Origin: DASPKW01 sp038244055
GTDB taxonomy: Bacteria > Planctomycetota > Phycisphaerae > Tepidisphaerales > Tepidisphaeraceae
NCBI GenBank assembly: GCA_038244055.1
Contig: JBBRTW010000015.1
Coordinates: 1 to 34,310, forward strand
DNA: 34,310 nt
Direction: 5' to 3'
Under the pieces are notes generated by a model. It did not search any database. It had not been told where the DNA came from and was given only the letters and a program-made list of their open reading frames with translations. Shown in pieces: positions 14,797 to 22,433 of this stretch (position 1 is the first letter of the stretch; the number at the start of each line of letters is the position of its first letter). The translations under genes and the position numbers were made by a program.

Positions 14797-15354
14797 ATGG
14801 CTGAGATCTATGTGAGCACCGATGTGGAGACCGATGGCCCGATCCCGGGGCCGAATTCGATGTTGTCTTTCGCGTCGGCGGCATTTAAGGAGGATATGAC
14901 GCTCATTGGAACCTTCGAGGCCAATCTCGAATTGCTGCCGGGGGCGAGCGGCGATCCAAAAACGATGGAGTTCTGGAAGCAAAACACGACCGCGTGGGAA
15001 GCCTGCCGGAAGAACACCAAAGACCCGGCCGATGCGATGAGCCAGTATGCCGACTGGCTCAAGACGCTGCCGGGCAAGCCGGTGTTCGTCGCGTACCCGG
15101 CCGGTTTCGATTTCACGTTCGTCTACTGGTATCTGATCAAGTTCACGGGGGCCAGCCCCTTCTCCCATTCCGCGCTGGACATCAAGACTCTGGCGATGGC
15201 CGCGCTGGGGTGCGGATATCGCGATGCGGTGAAGCGGAACATGCCCAAGTCATGGTTCGATGAAGGCGTGCCGCATACGCATGTGGCGCTGGATGATGCG
15301 ATCGAGCAGGGGAGGCTGTTCTGCAACGTGCTGGCGGCGGTGCGGAAGAGATGA
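14797..15354 (+). CDS. DnaQ-fold 3'-5' exonuclease-like protein
   Basis: A 185-residue protein with the DEDDh exonuclease plan. Exo I is STDVETDGP (Asp9, Glu11), Exo II includes PAGFDFTF with Asp105, and Exo III is the HTHVALDDAIEQG block (His162, Asp167). The fold is that of DnaQ and RNase T; the short stand-alone form fits a nucleic-acid trimming enzyme rather than a polymerase proofreading domain. The substrate cannot be told. GGAG lies nine bases before the ATG. No operon partner is seen: the upstream gene is divergent and repeats follow the stop. Confidence 0.85.
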   Translation: MAEIYVSTDVETDGPIPGPNSMLSFASAAFKEDMTLIGTFEANLELLPGASGDPKTMEFWKQNTTAWEACRKNTKDPADAMSQYADWLKTLPGKPVFVAYPAGFDFTFVYWYLIKFTGASPFSHSALDIKTLAMAALGCGYRDAVKRNMPKSWFDEGVPHTHVALDDAIEQGRLFCNVLAAVRKR

Positions 15355-15440
15355 ACCACCAAGGGCACGAAAGCCACGAAGAATGCGAAGATGGAGAATG
15401 GAAGATGGAGAATGGAAGATAGAGGATGGAGGGGATGGGT
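15352..15440. repeat. CACGAA arm and ATGGAGA/ATGGAAG heptamers
   Basis: AACCACCAAGGGCACGAAAG resembles one arm of the hairpin at 29136-29277. It is followed by ATGGAGA and ATGGAAG 7-mers, five units in a row (15390-15430). The run starts at the exonuclease stop codon and ends before the kinase stop at 15470. Confidence 0.75.
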
Positions 15441-15469
15441 TGAATTGGCCGGTGCATCGTGCTCAGGAT

Positions 15470-17167
15470 TCAATGCTGCGATGCACTGACAGCGCGGGTG
15501 GATTGTATCTGGGGCGATTCGAGTTGGAGCACTTTGAGGGGAAGCTGGAGGGTGATCTCGAATTGCTGATTCGGCTGGAGGGCAGCGATGAGTGTGCCGC
15601 CCAATCCCTCGGCCACGCGGCGGCAAAGCGGTAGTCCCAAGCCATGGTGCCCTTCGGCGTTGTTGCGGGAAACATCGTGACGCCAGAAGCGCTCGAAGAT
15701 GTGAGTAATATCGGCGGGGGAAAGGGTGCAGCCGCTGTTTCGGACGGTGAGGGTGAGACGGGCGGGGCGGAGGGGGTTCTTACCTGGGGATGACGGGGAA
15801 ACTGCATCATCCATCGCGATTTCGCAATGGACAATGATCTGCCCGCGGGTGTTGGCGTAGGAGACGGCGTTATCGAAGAGATTGCGGATGATCAGACAGA
15901 GGTGGATCGGGTCGATCTGGACGATCAGTTCATCGGGGAGGTCGAATTGCGGGCTGAGCTGTCGTGCGGCCGCGCGGTCGGCGCAGTTGAGCCATTGCTC
16001 GTGGAGGAAGGTGGGCAGGTCCACGGGCTCTGGGTTGACCGGGAGCTGGCGTGATTCGGCGCGGGCCAGCATGAGGAGGTTGTCGATCATCACGCTGGTG
16101 CGGCGGGTGGTTTTGAGGCACTGGCTGATGACGGCCTGGTATTCGCGCGGCTGGCGCGGCTGCGAGGCGGCCACCTCCAGCGCCGTCTGGATGCCGGCCA
16201 GGGGCGTGCGCAGCTCGTGGGCGGCATCGGCCGTGAAGGCGCGCTCGCGGTCGAAGGCGGATTCCAGCCGGCCGAGAAGTTCGTTGAGCCGGCCGACCAC
16301 GGGGGCCAGTTCCTCCGGTGCATCGGGGAGAAGGATGCGATGATTCAGGTCGGCCTCGCCCATGCTGGAGATTTGCGCGGCCAGCTTGGAGACGGGGCGC
16401 AGGCCGCGGCGAACCAGAAGTGTCATCAGGGCGGCCGAGACCATGACGGCCGCGCTGCAGAGGACGATCAGGCGGATGCGCAGGGCGAAGAGCGCGGAAT
16501 CGAGCTTGGTGGTCGGCCGGGCCAGGAGAAGCGTCACCGGGCCGGGAACATAGGAATGCGTGGGCATCGGGTCGCCCGCGGCGATGCGATCCTGCTCCTC
16601 GCGCGTTCCCTCGTCGCGCTCGAAGCGGGGCATGAAACTGTATTGGATCAGCCGGCCGGGATGGCCTGAAGGAAGGGTTAATTCGCCGAGGTGGGCCGCC
16701 GGCGCAGGCGCGGCTGCCGCGCCATTGGCGGTGGGCAGGGTCGTCGGCAAGGGTGTGAAGGCTTGCAGATCGCGCTTTTCGAGGGAGACCGACTGCGCCA
16801 GGGTGTGGCCATTGGCCAGGAGAATCTGGAAATACTCCAGATCGCGGGCCCTGGAGAACTCGGGCATCTGCGCGGGCTGGCCTTCGAAGACCATGCGCTC
16901 ATCGTGCTGCTCGGTCTGCCCGGCCAGTGAGATGGCCTTTTGCCGAAGCGCATCATCGAACTCGTTGAGCAGTGCCGACTGCACTGAGAAGTAGAGCGAA
17001 AAACTCATGGCCGCCAGGACCAGGGACGTGCCGGCGGCGGTGGTCAGTGTGAGACTGAGCTTGAGCGAGCGCCGGGAGCGCGGAGGGGCATTGGGCGCAG
17101 CATGAGCGGGTGAGGGCAGAGAGGGGTCTGAGGGGGGCGCGGGGAGAGATGGATCGGGCGCGTTCAT
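15470..17167 (-). CDS. Sensor histidine kinase (QseC/OmpR-partner type)
   Basis: A 565-residue membrane sensor kinase. A Pro-rich N-terminal tail (1-32) precedes TM1 (about 38-63); the periplasmic sensor region (64-228) has an Ala-rich loop near 148-160; TM2 is about 230-252. HAMP follows to about 305, then HisKA with the phospho-acceptor His317 (ADAAHELRTPLAG), and HATPase with the N box (RNLFDNAVSYA), the F box (FERFWRHD) and the G2 box (HHGLGLPLC). An extra Ser/Pro loop (455-468) sits in the ATPase domain. Its ATG directly follows the TAA of the response regulator, so the two form one operon. The layout is like QseC and metal sensors; the signal is unknown. Confidence 0.92.
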   Translation of the reverse strand: MNAPDPSLPAPPSDPSLPSPAHAAPNAPPRSRRSLKLSLTLTTAAGTSLVLAAMSFSLYFSVQSALLNEFDDALRQKAISLAGQTEQHDERMVFEGQPAQMPEFSRARDLEYFQILLANGHTLAQSVSLEKRDLQAFTPLPTTLPTANGAAAAPAPAAHLGELTLPSGHPGRLIQYSFMPRFERDEGTREEQDRIAAGDPMPTHSYVPGPVTLLLARPTTKLDSALFALRIRLIVLCSAAVMVSAALMTLLVRRGLRPVSKLAAQISSMGEADLNHRILLPDAPEELAPVVGRLNELLGRLESAFDRERAFTADAAHELRTPLAGIQTALEVAASQPRQPREYQAVISQCLKTTRRTSVMIDNLLMLARAESRQLPVNPEPVDLPTFLHEQWLNCADRAAARQLSPQFDLPDELIVQIDPIHLCLIIRNLFDNAVSYANTRGQIIVHCEIAMDDAVSPSSPGKNPLRPARLTLTVRNSGCTLSPADITHIFERFWRHDVSRNNAEGHHGLGLPLCRRVAEGLGGTLIAALQPNQQFEITLQLPLKVLQLESPQIQSTRAVSASQH

Positions 17168-17860
17168 TTATTCGCCATCCTCTCCCAACCCCAGCATATA
17201 GCCCTGCCCGCGGCGGGTGTGCAGCAGGCGGGCCATACCGGGGCGCTCGATTTTCTTGCGGAGCAGGCCGACGAAAACATCGACGACATTGGAATCGGCG
17301 GCCGAGTGGAAGTCGTAGACGTGGTTCCAGATCTCGGCGCGGGTGACGATGCGCTCGGGATTGGCGGCCAGGAATTCCAGAAGCGCGTATTCCCGCGCGG
17401 AGAGGGGCACTTCGCTGTCGCCCCGGCGGACTTTGCGCGAGGCGGTGTCGATTTCCAGATCGGCGATCCGCAGCAGGGGGGATTTGGCCGAGTTCTTGCG
17501 CCGCGCCAGCACGCGCACGCGGGCCAGCAGTTCGGCGAATTCGAAGGGCTTGATGAGGTAATCATCAGCCCCGCTGTCCAGGCCCTTCACGCGGTCATTG
17601 GGAGTGTCGCGGGAGGTCAGGATGAGCACGAAGGCCCCCTGGCGCGATTGGATCTGCCGCAGTTGACGAAGAAGCGATAAGCCATCCAGGCCGGGGAGCA
17701 TCAGGTCGAGAATGATGATGTCGAAGGCCCCCTCGACGGCCAGATTAAATCCAGATGGCCCATCGGCGGCGACGGCCACATCGTACCCCGCCTCGCGCAG
17801 GCCTTGTTCCAGCGAATCGCGCAGCAGGTCGGAATCTTCGATGATGAGCAGGCGGTTCAT
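17168..17860 (-). CDS. OmpR-family response regulator
   Basis: A 230-residue two-component regulator. The receiver domain (1-120) has the acidic pair Glu8/Asp9, the phospho-acceptor Asp52 in IIILDLMLPGLDG, the Thr82 switch and Lys104 in LIKPFEFAEL. The C-terminal winged helix (about 130-225) shows VPLSAREYALLEFLAANPER, the SNVVDVFVGLLRKKI recognition helix and a TRRGQGYML hairpin. ATG 17860 (MNRLLIIED) matches the family start; ATG 17878 would add six residues. It is the first gene of the pair and ends one codon before its kinase. Its targets are not visible, but the next minus-strand gene upstream is a small membrane protein. Confidence 0.93.
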   Translation of the reverse strand: MNRLLIIEDSDLLRDSLEQGLREAGYDVAVAADGPSGFNLAVEGAFDIIILDLMLPGLDGLSLLRQLRQIQSRQGAFVLILTSRDTPNDRVKGLDSGADDYLIKPFEFAELLARVRVLARRKNSAKSPLLRIADLEIDTASRKVRRGDSEVPLSAREYALLEFLAANPERIVTRAEIWNHVYDFHSAADSNVVDVFVGLLRKKIERPGMARLLHTRRGQGYMLGLGEDGE

Positions 17861-17974
17861 GGTGGCCCCGAAAACCATACAGGTTACCGGGATTCACGCA
17901 ACATAATCGGGTCAAGATGAAGCGGAGGTGATAACCGCAGGGCCAGCATGCGAGTTTCGCATTGCCCGCGCGAC

Positions 17975-18190
17975 CTACCCAAGGAGCTTGATCAGCCAGA
18001 GTTTGGCGACGATCAGGACCGCGCAAAGCCCGATCACAACCAATGTGGTGCCCAGGACGCCTTCATTCTCGTGGTAGGTGTGGGAGGCCGGACGGAGTTT
18101 GACGCCAAAGCACGGATCGCGCGATTCGCGCCGCTCGGGGGCCGGGCGGGTGGTCTCGGCATCAGGATGGGTGGTCGAGGCGTTCATCAT
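17975..18190 (-). CDS. Small single-pass membrane protein
   Basis: A possible 71-residue protein. A polar, charged N-terminal part (HPDAETTRPAPERRESRD) is followed by one hydrophobic C-terminal helix (about 45-71, LGTTLVVIGLCAVLIVAKLW), the pattern of a tail-anchored or small accessory membrane protein. The start is either of two adjacent ATGs; the ribosome site is poor. It is 115 bases upstream of the response regulator on the same strand, so it might be co-transcribed with the two-component genes. The role is unknown. Confidence 0.5.
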   Translation of the reverse strand: MMNASTTHPDAETTRPAPERRESRDPCFGVKLRPASHTYHENEGVLGTTLVVIGLCAVLIVAKLWLIKLLG

Positions 18191-18327
18191 TGGGTTACTT
18201 CGTAGTGTAGAGACGCCGGGTGCAGGTTTCTATTCCCTGAACGCGGTGGTCCCGTGTGGAGTTATCGCGGAAGGGGGGCGGGGGTTGCAGAGAAAGCAGG
18301 AAGTTGAAAGGAATCGCCCTCGGGCAA

Positions 18328-18741
18328 TTAAGTCTGGGACTTGGGTGGGAATCTCCCTTTTGCAATCAGGATGGCACGTACCTTTAAATATACGGGTAGA
18401 TTGATGGAAAGCACTGCGATCGTTGCCCGAGCCGGCGCAGTTCGTCCGATCAACTCTTCCCCGCGCCAGGTGAAATGGAGGTCCCAGTTGTCTTTTCGCG
18501 GATGAAATAGCTCGACAACCCGCCCGGTAACCGGATCAATTCCGGACAAGTTCGTTCCCTTATGAAGATTGCAGTGCAGGCAGGCAAGAGCCAAGTTGTC
18601 TTCGGTCGTCGGCCCGCCATGTTTTTCAGCGATGACGTGATCGATGTGGAACGTCAACTCTGAATCAGACTGGTGCATCTGGCAATATTCGCATTGATCG
18701 CGAGCGCGACGGCGCACCCATGCATCAAGGCTTGCGAGCAT
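18328..18741 (-). CDS. HNH endonuclease
   Basis: A 137-residue HNH nuclease. A first zinc pair, CEYC (17-20), is followed by the catalytic block FHIDHVIAEKHGG (His32, His35) and the second zinc pair with the Asn and His of the motif in ACLHCNLHKG (Cys54, Cys57, Asn58, His60). The C-terminal half continues with a FHPRKDNWDLHFTW segment, common in stand-alone HNH proteins of this kind. The ATG is two bases after the stop of the small upstream gene, so translation is likely coupled. It may be an orphan nuclease or defence-related; no methyltransferase is next to it. Confidence 0.88.
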   Translation of the reverse strand: MLASLDAWVRRRARDQCEYCQMHQSDSELTFHIDHVIAEKHGGPTTEDNLALACLHCNLHKGTNLSGIDPVTGRVVELFHPRKDNWDLHFTWRGEELIGRTAPARATIAVLSINLPVYLKVRAILIAKGRFPPKSQT

Positions 18742-18743
18742 TG

Positions 18744-19010
18744 CTATTCCCCAGCTTCATCGAGGACGTGGCGTGCCCGCGCCTTGAGTATCGTCAGGAG
18801 ATGATTGGCATAGTTGTAGGACTCGATTTCCTCGCGCTCGCCAGGCGTGATCGTGTCAGATTTGACCTTTTCCAGCAGTTCCGAGACACGCGATTGGTCC
18901 GCAGGCGAAAATCCCATCCGAAGAAAATATCGGGCCACGCTCGGGATGAGAGCTTCATCCGCCGGCTGAAAAATCCGCTCGAAGATCGATATGGGAGTGT
19001 CGGTTGTCAC
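18744..19010 (-). CDS. Small hypothetical partner of HNH nuclease
   Basis: An 88-residue, mostly helical protein that reads ISIFERIFQPADEALIPSVA, then YFLRMGFSPADQSRVSELLE, then ITPGEREEIESYNYANHLL, ending in a KARARHVLDE helix. It starts at GTG 19010 and stops two bases before the HNH start. Small helical genes with this 'RYFL-x-x-GF...L-T-P-x-ERE-E-x-E-x-Y' pattern are, from memory, often found directly upstream of HNH genes in cyanobacteria and planctomycetes, so a regulatory or protective partner is possible, though unproven. Confidence 0.72.
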   Translation of the reverse strand: MTTDTPISIFERIFQPADEALIPSVARYFLRMGFSPADQSRVSELLEKVKSDTITPGEREEIESYNYANHLLTILKARARHVLDEAGE

Positions 19011-19096
19011 AGCACGGAATTATAGCGTGGCATCCGCGAGTTGGGAGGAAAAAACTTCCTTGGCCATCGGAAAATCAATTTCAGAGAGGCCACTGT

Positions 19097-20506
19097 CTAT
19101 CTCCCCGCCGTCCCGCCCGGCAGGGGCGCGGCCGATGATGGCCCACTTGGCGGATCGAACGGATTGCGTGGGGCCGGAGCACCGGGAGCGCCCGGCGTTC
19201 CCTGAGTCGGCGCGGGTGCCTTTTGCGACATCGCCGCCGGCGGCCAATCGTACGGGCCTGCAGAATGCCGCTGGATGCGGACGTAATAGGTGGCTTCGCC
19301 GCGGTCGGGGACGACCAAGCCGCGCCAGGTCTGGTGCAGGCCGGAGATTTCGGGGAAATCGACCGTGATATCGTGGCGGCCGGGGGGCAGGCGGAGGGGG
19401 ATCAGAAAGACCGTTCGCGGGAGCATTTCCCAGGTGCGCGTGTCGGCCTGGCTGGAGGCTTTGAGAAGCGCGCCCGCGCCGATCAGGGCGATGGCGGCGG
19501 TGGCATCGCGGCGCTGCTCCGAGCCGGTGGAATTGCTGGCGCGGTAGGCCTCGTAGCCGCCGGCGGCGATCAGCCCGGTGCCGACGACATCCTTTACGGC
19601 GCGGATGGTGTCGATGTCCTGCCAGCGCTTTTCCTGAGCCAGGGAGAGAAGGTCGATCGTCGGCATCGCGGCCATATCGCCACTGCGCGGGCCGACGGCG
19701 ACCTGATTGCCGATGATCACGCGCGGGATGGGAATCGAGCCGACCTCAAAGGGCTTGGGGCCAAAACCGACGAACGCGCCATCGTAGGGGTTGGTCACCC
19801 GGCGCGGCCCCTGCCCGAAATCGACGACCAGCAGCACGTTGGACTCGAAATTGCGGCGCGGGTCGGCGAGGCTGCCGATGTTTCGGCGCAGCTCGACGGC
19901 GCGGTTGAAATTCTTCAGCGCGTTCTGCTCATCGCCCATTCGCTGAAAGCACTTGGCCAGCATGATGTAGCCGATGACGAAATCGGATTCGACCTTGCGG
20001 TATTGATCGTCCTTGTTCTTGCTCTCGCCGTAGTCGCGGAGTTTGAAGAGCGAATTCTCGAAGGCAGCGCGGGCGTTCTCGTAGTCGTGCTGCATGTAGT
20101 AGATGACGCCGAGATAGAAATTGACCATCGCCTTTTCGAAAGGCTCGCCCTTCCAGACCTTCATCTTTTCGCTGAAAATCGCGGCCGCCGCGCCGCGCCC
20201 GCCGGAGTTGGTGCCGGTGGAGTTGATCACCTCATAGGCGTTGAGGAAGGCGCTCTCGGCGGTGTCGAGGTCGTATCCGGCCAGCGCCGATGAGCCGAGG
20301 CGGGCGTTGTTCAGGACGTAGTTTTCATCGGTCTTGTTGGCCAGCGGACGGAGGACCTCAGTGGCATGGCCGTAGTCGGCCAGGCGGTAATCCTCGATGG
20401 CGTAGTGGGCTTTGCGCTCATCCTTGGTTGGGCCGCAGCCGGTGAGGAGCAGGCAGTAGGCAGTGGGCAGTAGGCAGGCAAAGAGGATGCAGCGAATGGG
20501 TTTCAT
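19097..20506 (-). CDS. TPR lipoprotein (COG3014-like)
   Basis: A 469-residue lipoprotein with lipobox LLTGC (Cys24). TPR-like helices fill about 30-230 (YRLADYGHATEVLRPLAN, MVNFYLGVIYYMQHDYENAR, GYIMLAKCFQRMGDEQNALK). A mixed domain follows, with VLLVVDFGQGPRR (about 235-250), a VVGTGLIAAGGY segment and a beta-rich part (RHDITVDFPEISGL), then a Pro-rich tail. The order fits the COG3014-type proteins that often stand beside LpoB genes; this is a family guess. The signal-peptide core is encoded by 7-bp repeats at 20451-20480. ATG 20506 has a poor ribosome site but is the one that gives a proper leader. It lies downstream of two LpoB-like genes on the same strand. Confidence 0.85.
   Translation of the reverse strand: MKPIRCILFACLLPTAYCLLLTGCGPTKDERKAHYAIEDYRLADYGHATEVLRPLANKTDENYVLNNARLGSSALAGYDLDTAESAFLNAYEVINSTGTNSGGRGAAAAIFSEKMKVWKGEPFEKAMVNFYLGVIYYMQHDYENARAAFENSLFKLRDYGESKNKDDQYRKVESDFVIGYIMLAKCFQRMGDEQNALKNFNRAVELRRNIGSLADPRRNFESNVLLVVDFGQGPRRVTNPYDGAFVGFGPKPFEVGSIPIPRVIIGNQVAVGPRSGDMAAMPTIDLLSLAQEKRWQDIDTIRAVKDVVGTGLIAAGGYEAYRASNSTGSEQRRDATAAIALIGAGALLKASSQADTRTWEMLPRTVFLIPLRLPPGRHDITVDFPEISGLHQTWRGLVVPDRGEATYYVRIQRHSAGPYDWPPAAMSQKAPAPTQGTPGAPGAPAPRNPFDPPSGPSSAAPLPGGTAGR
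20451..20480. repeat. GGCAGTA heptamers encoding a signal-peptide core
   Basis: Four 7-bp units (AGGCAGT, AGGCAGT, GGGCAGT, AGGCAGG on the plus strand) lie inside the lipoprotein gene 19097-20506. On the coding strand they read as the CLLPTAYCLL hydrophobic core. The same CTGCCTA family is purely intergenic at 12215 and 13110. Confidence 0.88.
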
Positions 20507-20560
20507 GGGTTGGCCGGTTTGAATGAGATCGTCGCCGGACGAATCGAGGAAAAGTTCCAG

Positions 20561-20579
20561 CACGGGCGGGACGCCCGTG
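20561..20579. repeat. Small palindrome between lipoprotein genes
   Basis: CACGGGCG and CGCCCGTG pair perfectly over 8 bp with a 3-base loop, between the LpoB-like gene and the downstream TPR lipoprotein. It may be a weak terminator or one more REP-like unit. Confidence 0.5.
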
Positions 20580-20591
20580 TCACGGCCGATT

Positions 20592-21209
20592 CTAATCCAA
20601 AAATCCTTTGACTGCGGACTTTTTCACTTCATATTTTCCGGTCCACAGGAGCGTGCCGGCGTTCAGATCGGTCAGGGAGTAGACGCAGAGGTAGTAACTG
20701 GCCCGCCGTTTGGAGGATTCATCGGTGATGGAGGAAAACCGCGCGGTCAGGGCGAATTCCGGCTGAACCCTGTCGGGGTCCGGCCCGCGGTCGAGCTCGC
20801 GATCGCGGATGGCGTACCAGTTATCGCGGTTCATCACCCAGGTAAATCGGTCCCGCGCCTGCTCGGCCAGCAGCGCCCGCAGACGGGCCACAAATGCTTC
20901 CTTGGCCCCGCGCGGCAGGATTTCGCCGATCATCTTGTTCTCGACCGGCTGAATGACCACTTTCAGCGTTCCGCGCGTGCGAATCTCGGCCTGCACGAGC
21001 GGATCGCCGAGGATTTTCATCGTCATGTCATCGGTCATCTCGACCAGATCGACCGAGTCGAGCGCGGTGGTCTTGCCGTGAGAGAGGGCGGTGTTCTTGG
21101 GGCAGCCGGCTACGAACATGACAAGAATAGCGCCACAGAAAAGGGAGCAGATCGTGCGAAGAAGAGGTTGAGGCACAGATGAACGCAGATGAACGCGGAT
21201 AAAATTCAT
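20592..21209 (-). CDS. LpoB-like lipoprotein (paralog 1)
   Basis: A predicted lipoprotein of about 205 residues with lipobox FVAGC (Cys36 from ATG 21209). The mature part follows the LpoB (PBP activator) pattern: VEMTDDMTMKILGDPLVQ, then a TLKVVIQPVENKM strand, ARLRALLAEQARDRFTWVM, VQPEFALTARFSSI and a closing YYLCVYSLTDLNAGTLLW strand before KYEVKKS. In E. coli LpoB, an outer-membrane lipoprotein, stimulates the peptidoglycan synthase PBP1B; whether this one does is unknown. The first 15 residues are encoded by a CGTTCATCTG repeat, so the true start may be the in-frame GTG that gives MPQPLLRTICSLF. It is followed by the TPR lipoprotein and preceded by paralog 2. Confidence 0.85.
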   Translation of the reverse strand: MNFIRVHLRSSVPQPLLRTICSLFCGAILVMFVAGCPKNTALSHGKTTALDSVDLVEMTDDMTMKILGDPLVQAEIRTRGTLKVVIQPVENKMIGEILPRGAKEAFVARLRALLAEQARDRFTWVMNRDNWYAIRDRELDRGPDPDRVQPEFALTARFSSITDESSKRRASYYLCVYSLTDLNAGTLLWTGKYEVKKSAVKGFLD

Positions 21210-21404
21210 TGAGAAACATCTTTCAATGTCATGTTGAGCGAAGCGAAACATCTGGCTTCGCATACAAGGGACGTGGCCTCAACGTACCGGCAAGACCCCA
21301 TTCGCTTCGCTCAGGGCAAGCTCTTCGCAAGCTCAGGGAGACGCCTCGTTCTTCTCCGCGTTCTCTGCGCCTCCGCGGTGAAAAATCCGCGGTGAAAAAC
21401 CCGA
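21170..21404. repeat. Intergenic repeats of three known-looking types
   Basis: GATGAACGCAGATGAACGCGG (21179-21199) lies in the LpoB-like gene's 5' end. It is followed by GTTGAGCGAAGCGAAACATC near 21233 and GCGTTCTCTGCGCCTCCGCGG near 21358, with a duplicated CCGCGGTGAAAAA. Similar strings are scattered through many planctomycete and other genomes. From 21210 to 21404 no gene is seen. Confidence 0.55.
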
Positions 21405-22031
21405 TTACCGCCGAACCTTCACTTCATACCGCATCGGGATTTCCGTGCCGCCGCCGTCGGAGCGGATGTCGGCCAGCGTGAAGGTGAACAAATAGTAATT
21501 GGTCTCGCGGTTGGGCATGTCCATCACCTTGCCGGTCAGCGCGAAATCGGGTTGGACGCGATTGGCCGGGGGGTTGCCAATGCCGCCGTTGCGGGCGGGG
21601 TCGTTCTGGGCGAAATCATCGCGCTCGGCGCGGGTGGGGTCCAGTTCGCGGTTGCGGATGCCGAAATATTTGTCTTTGTTGGAGACGATGGCGATGCGAT
21701 CGCGGCCCTGCTCGGAGATGTTGGTCTTGAGCCGCTCGAGGAAAATATCGTAGTTAAAATGGCGGCGGCGGGTGAAGTCCTCAAGGCCCGTAAAGACCAC
21801 GGTCAGCCGGCGCGGCGAGTGGTTCACTTCCGGCAGCGAAAGAATCTTCTGCACCAGCAGGTCGGACGCTTCGACCACTTCAGACGACTGCAACCCGCGA
21901 TCGCCAGGTTCCAGATCGGTCACCGGCGGGCGCTCGTTCCGGTAATGCTCGGGCTTGTCGGTCTGGCATCCAACCAGCGTCCCAAGAGTGGCCAAGCCAA
22001 GCACCGCAATGGACTTACGCAAGAAATTCAT
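21405..22031 (-). CDS. LpoB-like lipoprotein (paralog 2)
   Basis: A 208-residue lipoprotein with lipobox TLVGC (Cys22). It has the same LpoB-type layout as its downstream neighbour: SSEVVEASDLLVQKILSLPE, a RRLTVVFTGLEDFTRRRHFN segment, LKTNISEQGRDRIAIVSNKD, VQPDFALTGKVMDM and NYYLFTFTLADI before RYEVKVRR. AGGAG five bases before ATG 22031 decides the start; the frame to 22100 is not needed. It is the first gene of the minus-strand arm of the cluster and faces the plus-strand lipoprotein genes across a 402-base gap. It is predicted to sit on the periplasmic face of the outer membrane. Confidence 0.88.
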   Translation of the reverse strand: MNFLRKSIAVLGLATLGTLVGCQTDKPEHYRNERPPVTDLEPGDRGLQSSEVVEASDLLVQKILSLPEVNHSPRRLTVVFTGLEDFTRRRHFNYDIFLERLKTNISEQGRDRIAIVSNKDKYFGIRNRELDPTRAERDDFAQNDPARNGGIGNPPANRVQPDFALTGKVMDMPNRETNYYLFTFTLADIRSDGGGTEIPMRYEVKVRR

Positions 22032-22341
22032 GGTGGCTCCTGTGTCGAAATCGTTGAAAAGGGGGTTTGTTGTTGTTTCGGCAAACGAAGACTCGGGCAT
22101 TGGTTTTTACTGCCCGCAACACGCTAGACACCGCCGGGGCCGGTTGGATGGACCGAATTACGCCATCTTTCGCAGGGGATGTGTGTCATAAGGGAGGCCC
22201 GACCGGGGCTTTGTAAGAGATGTTCCTACACCGGGGCCTGCTTGTCGAGGCGCCTATACAGGGCAATCCTTTGGAGGCCGATGAGTGTCATATCATATGC
22301 ATTCACCAATCGGCCCGCCGGATGCCTTTCAGGATGATACT

Positions 22342-22421
22342 ATGGCAGGAACGAAATGTCCGGTGTGCAAGAAACTGAACCGCGCGGGCCGATGACGAAG
22401 CACAAGGCAAAGAACACTTAA
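22342..22421 (+). other. Two overlapping micro-ORFs in 5' leader
   Basis: ATG 22342 opens a 17-codon frame (MAGTKCPVCKKLNRAGR, with CxxC) with AGGA eight bases upstream. Its TGA overlaps the ATG of a 9-codon frame (MTKHKAKNT) whose TAA overlaps the AAGGAG site of the 22434 gene. They may be leader peptides, a decayed zinc-ribbon start, or chance. From 22032 to 22433 no other gene is seen. Confidence 0.3.
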
Positions 22422-22433
22422 GGAGACTGAATC

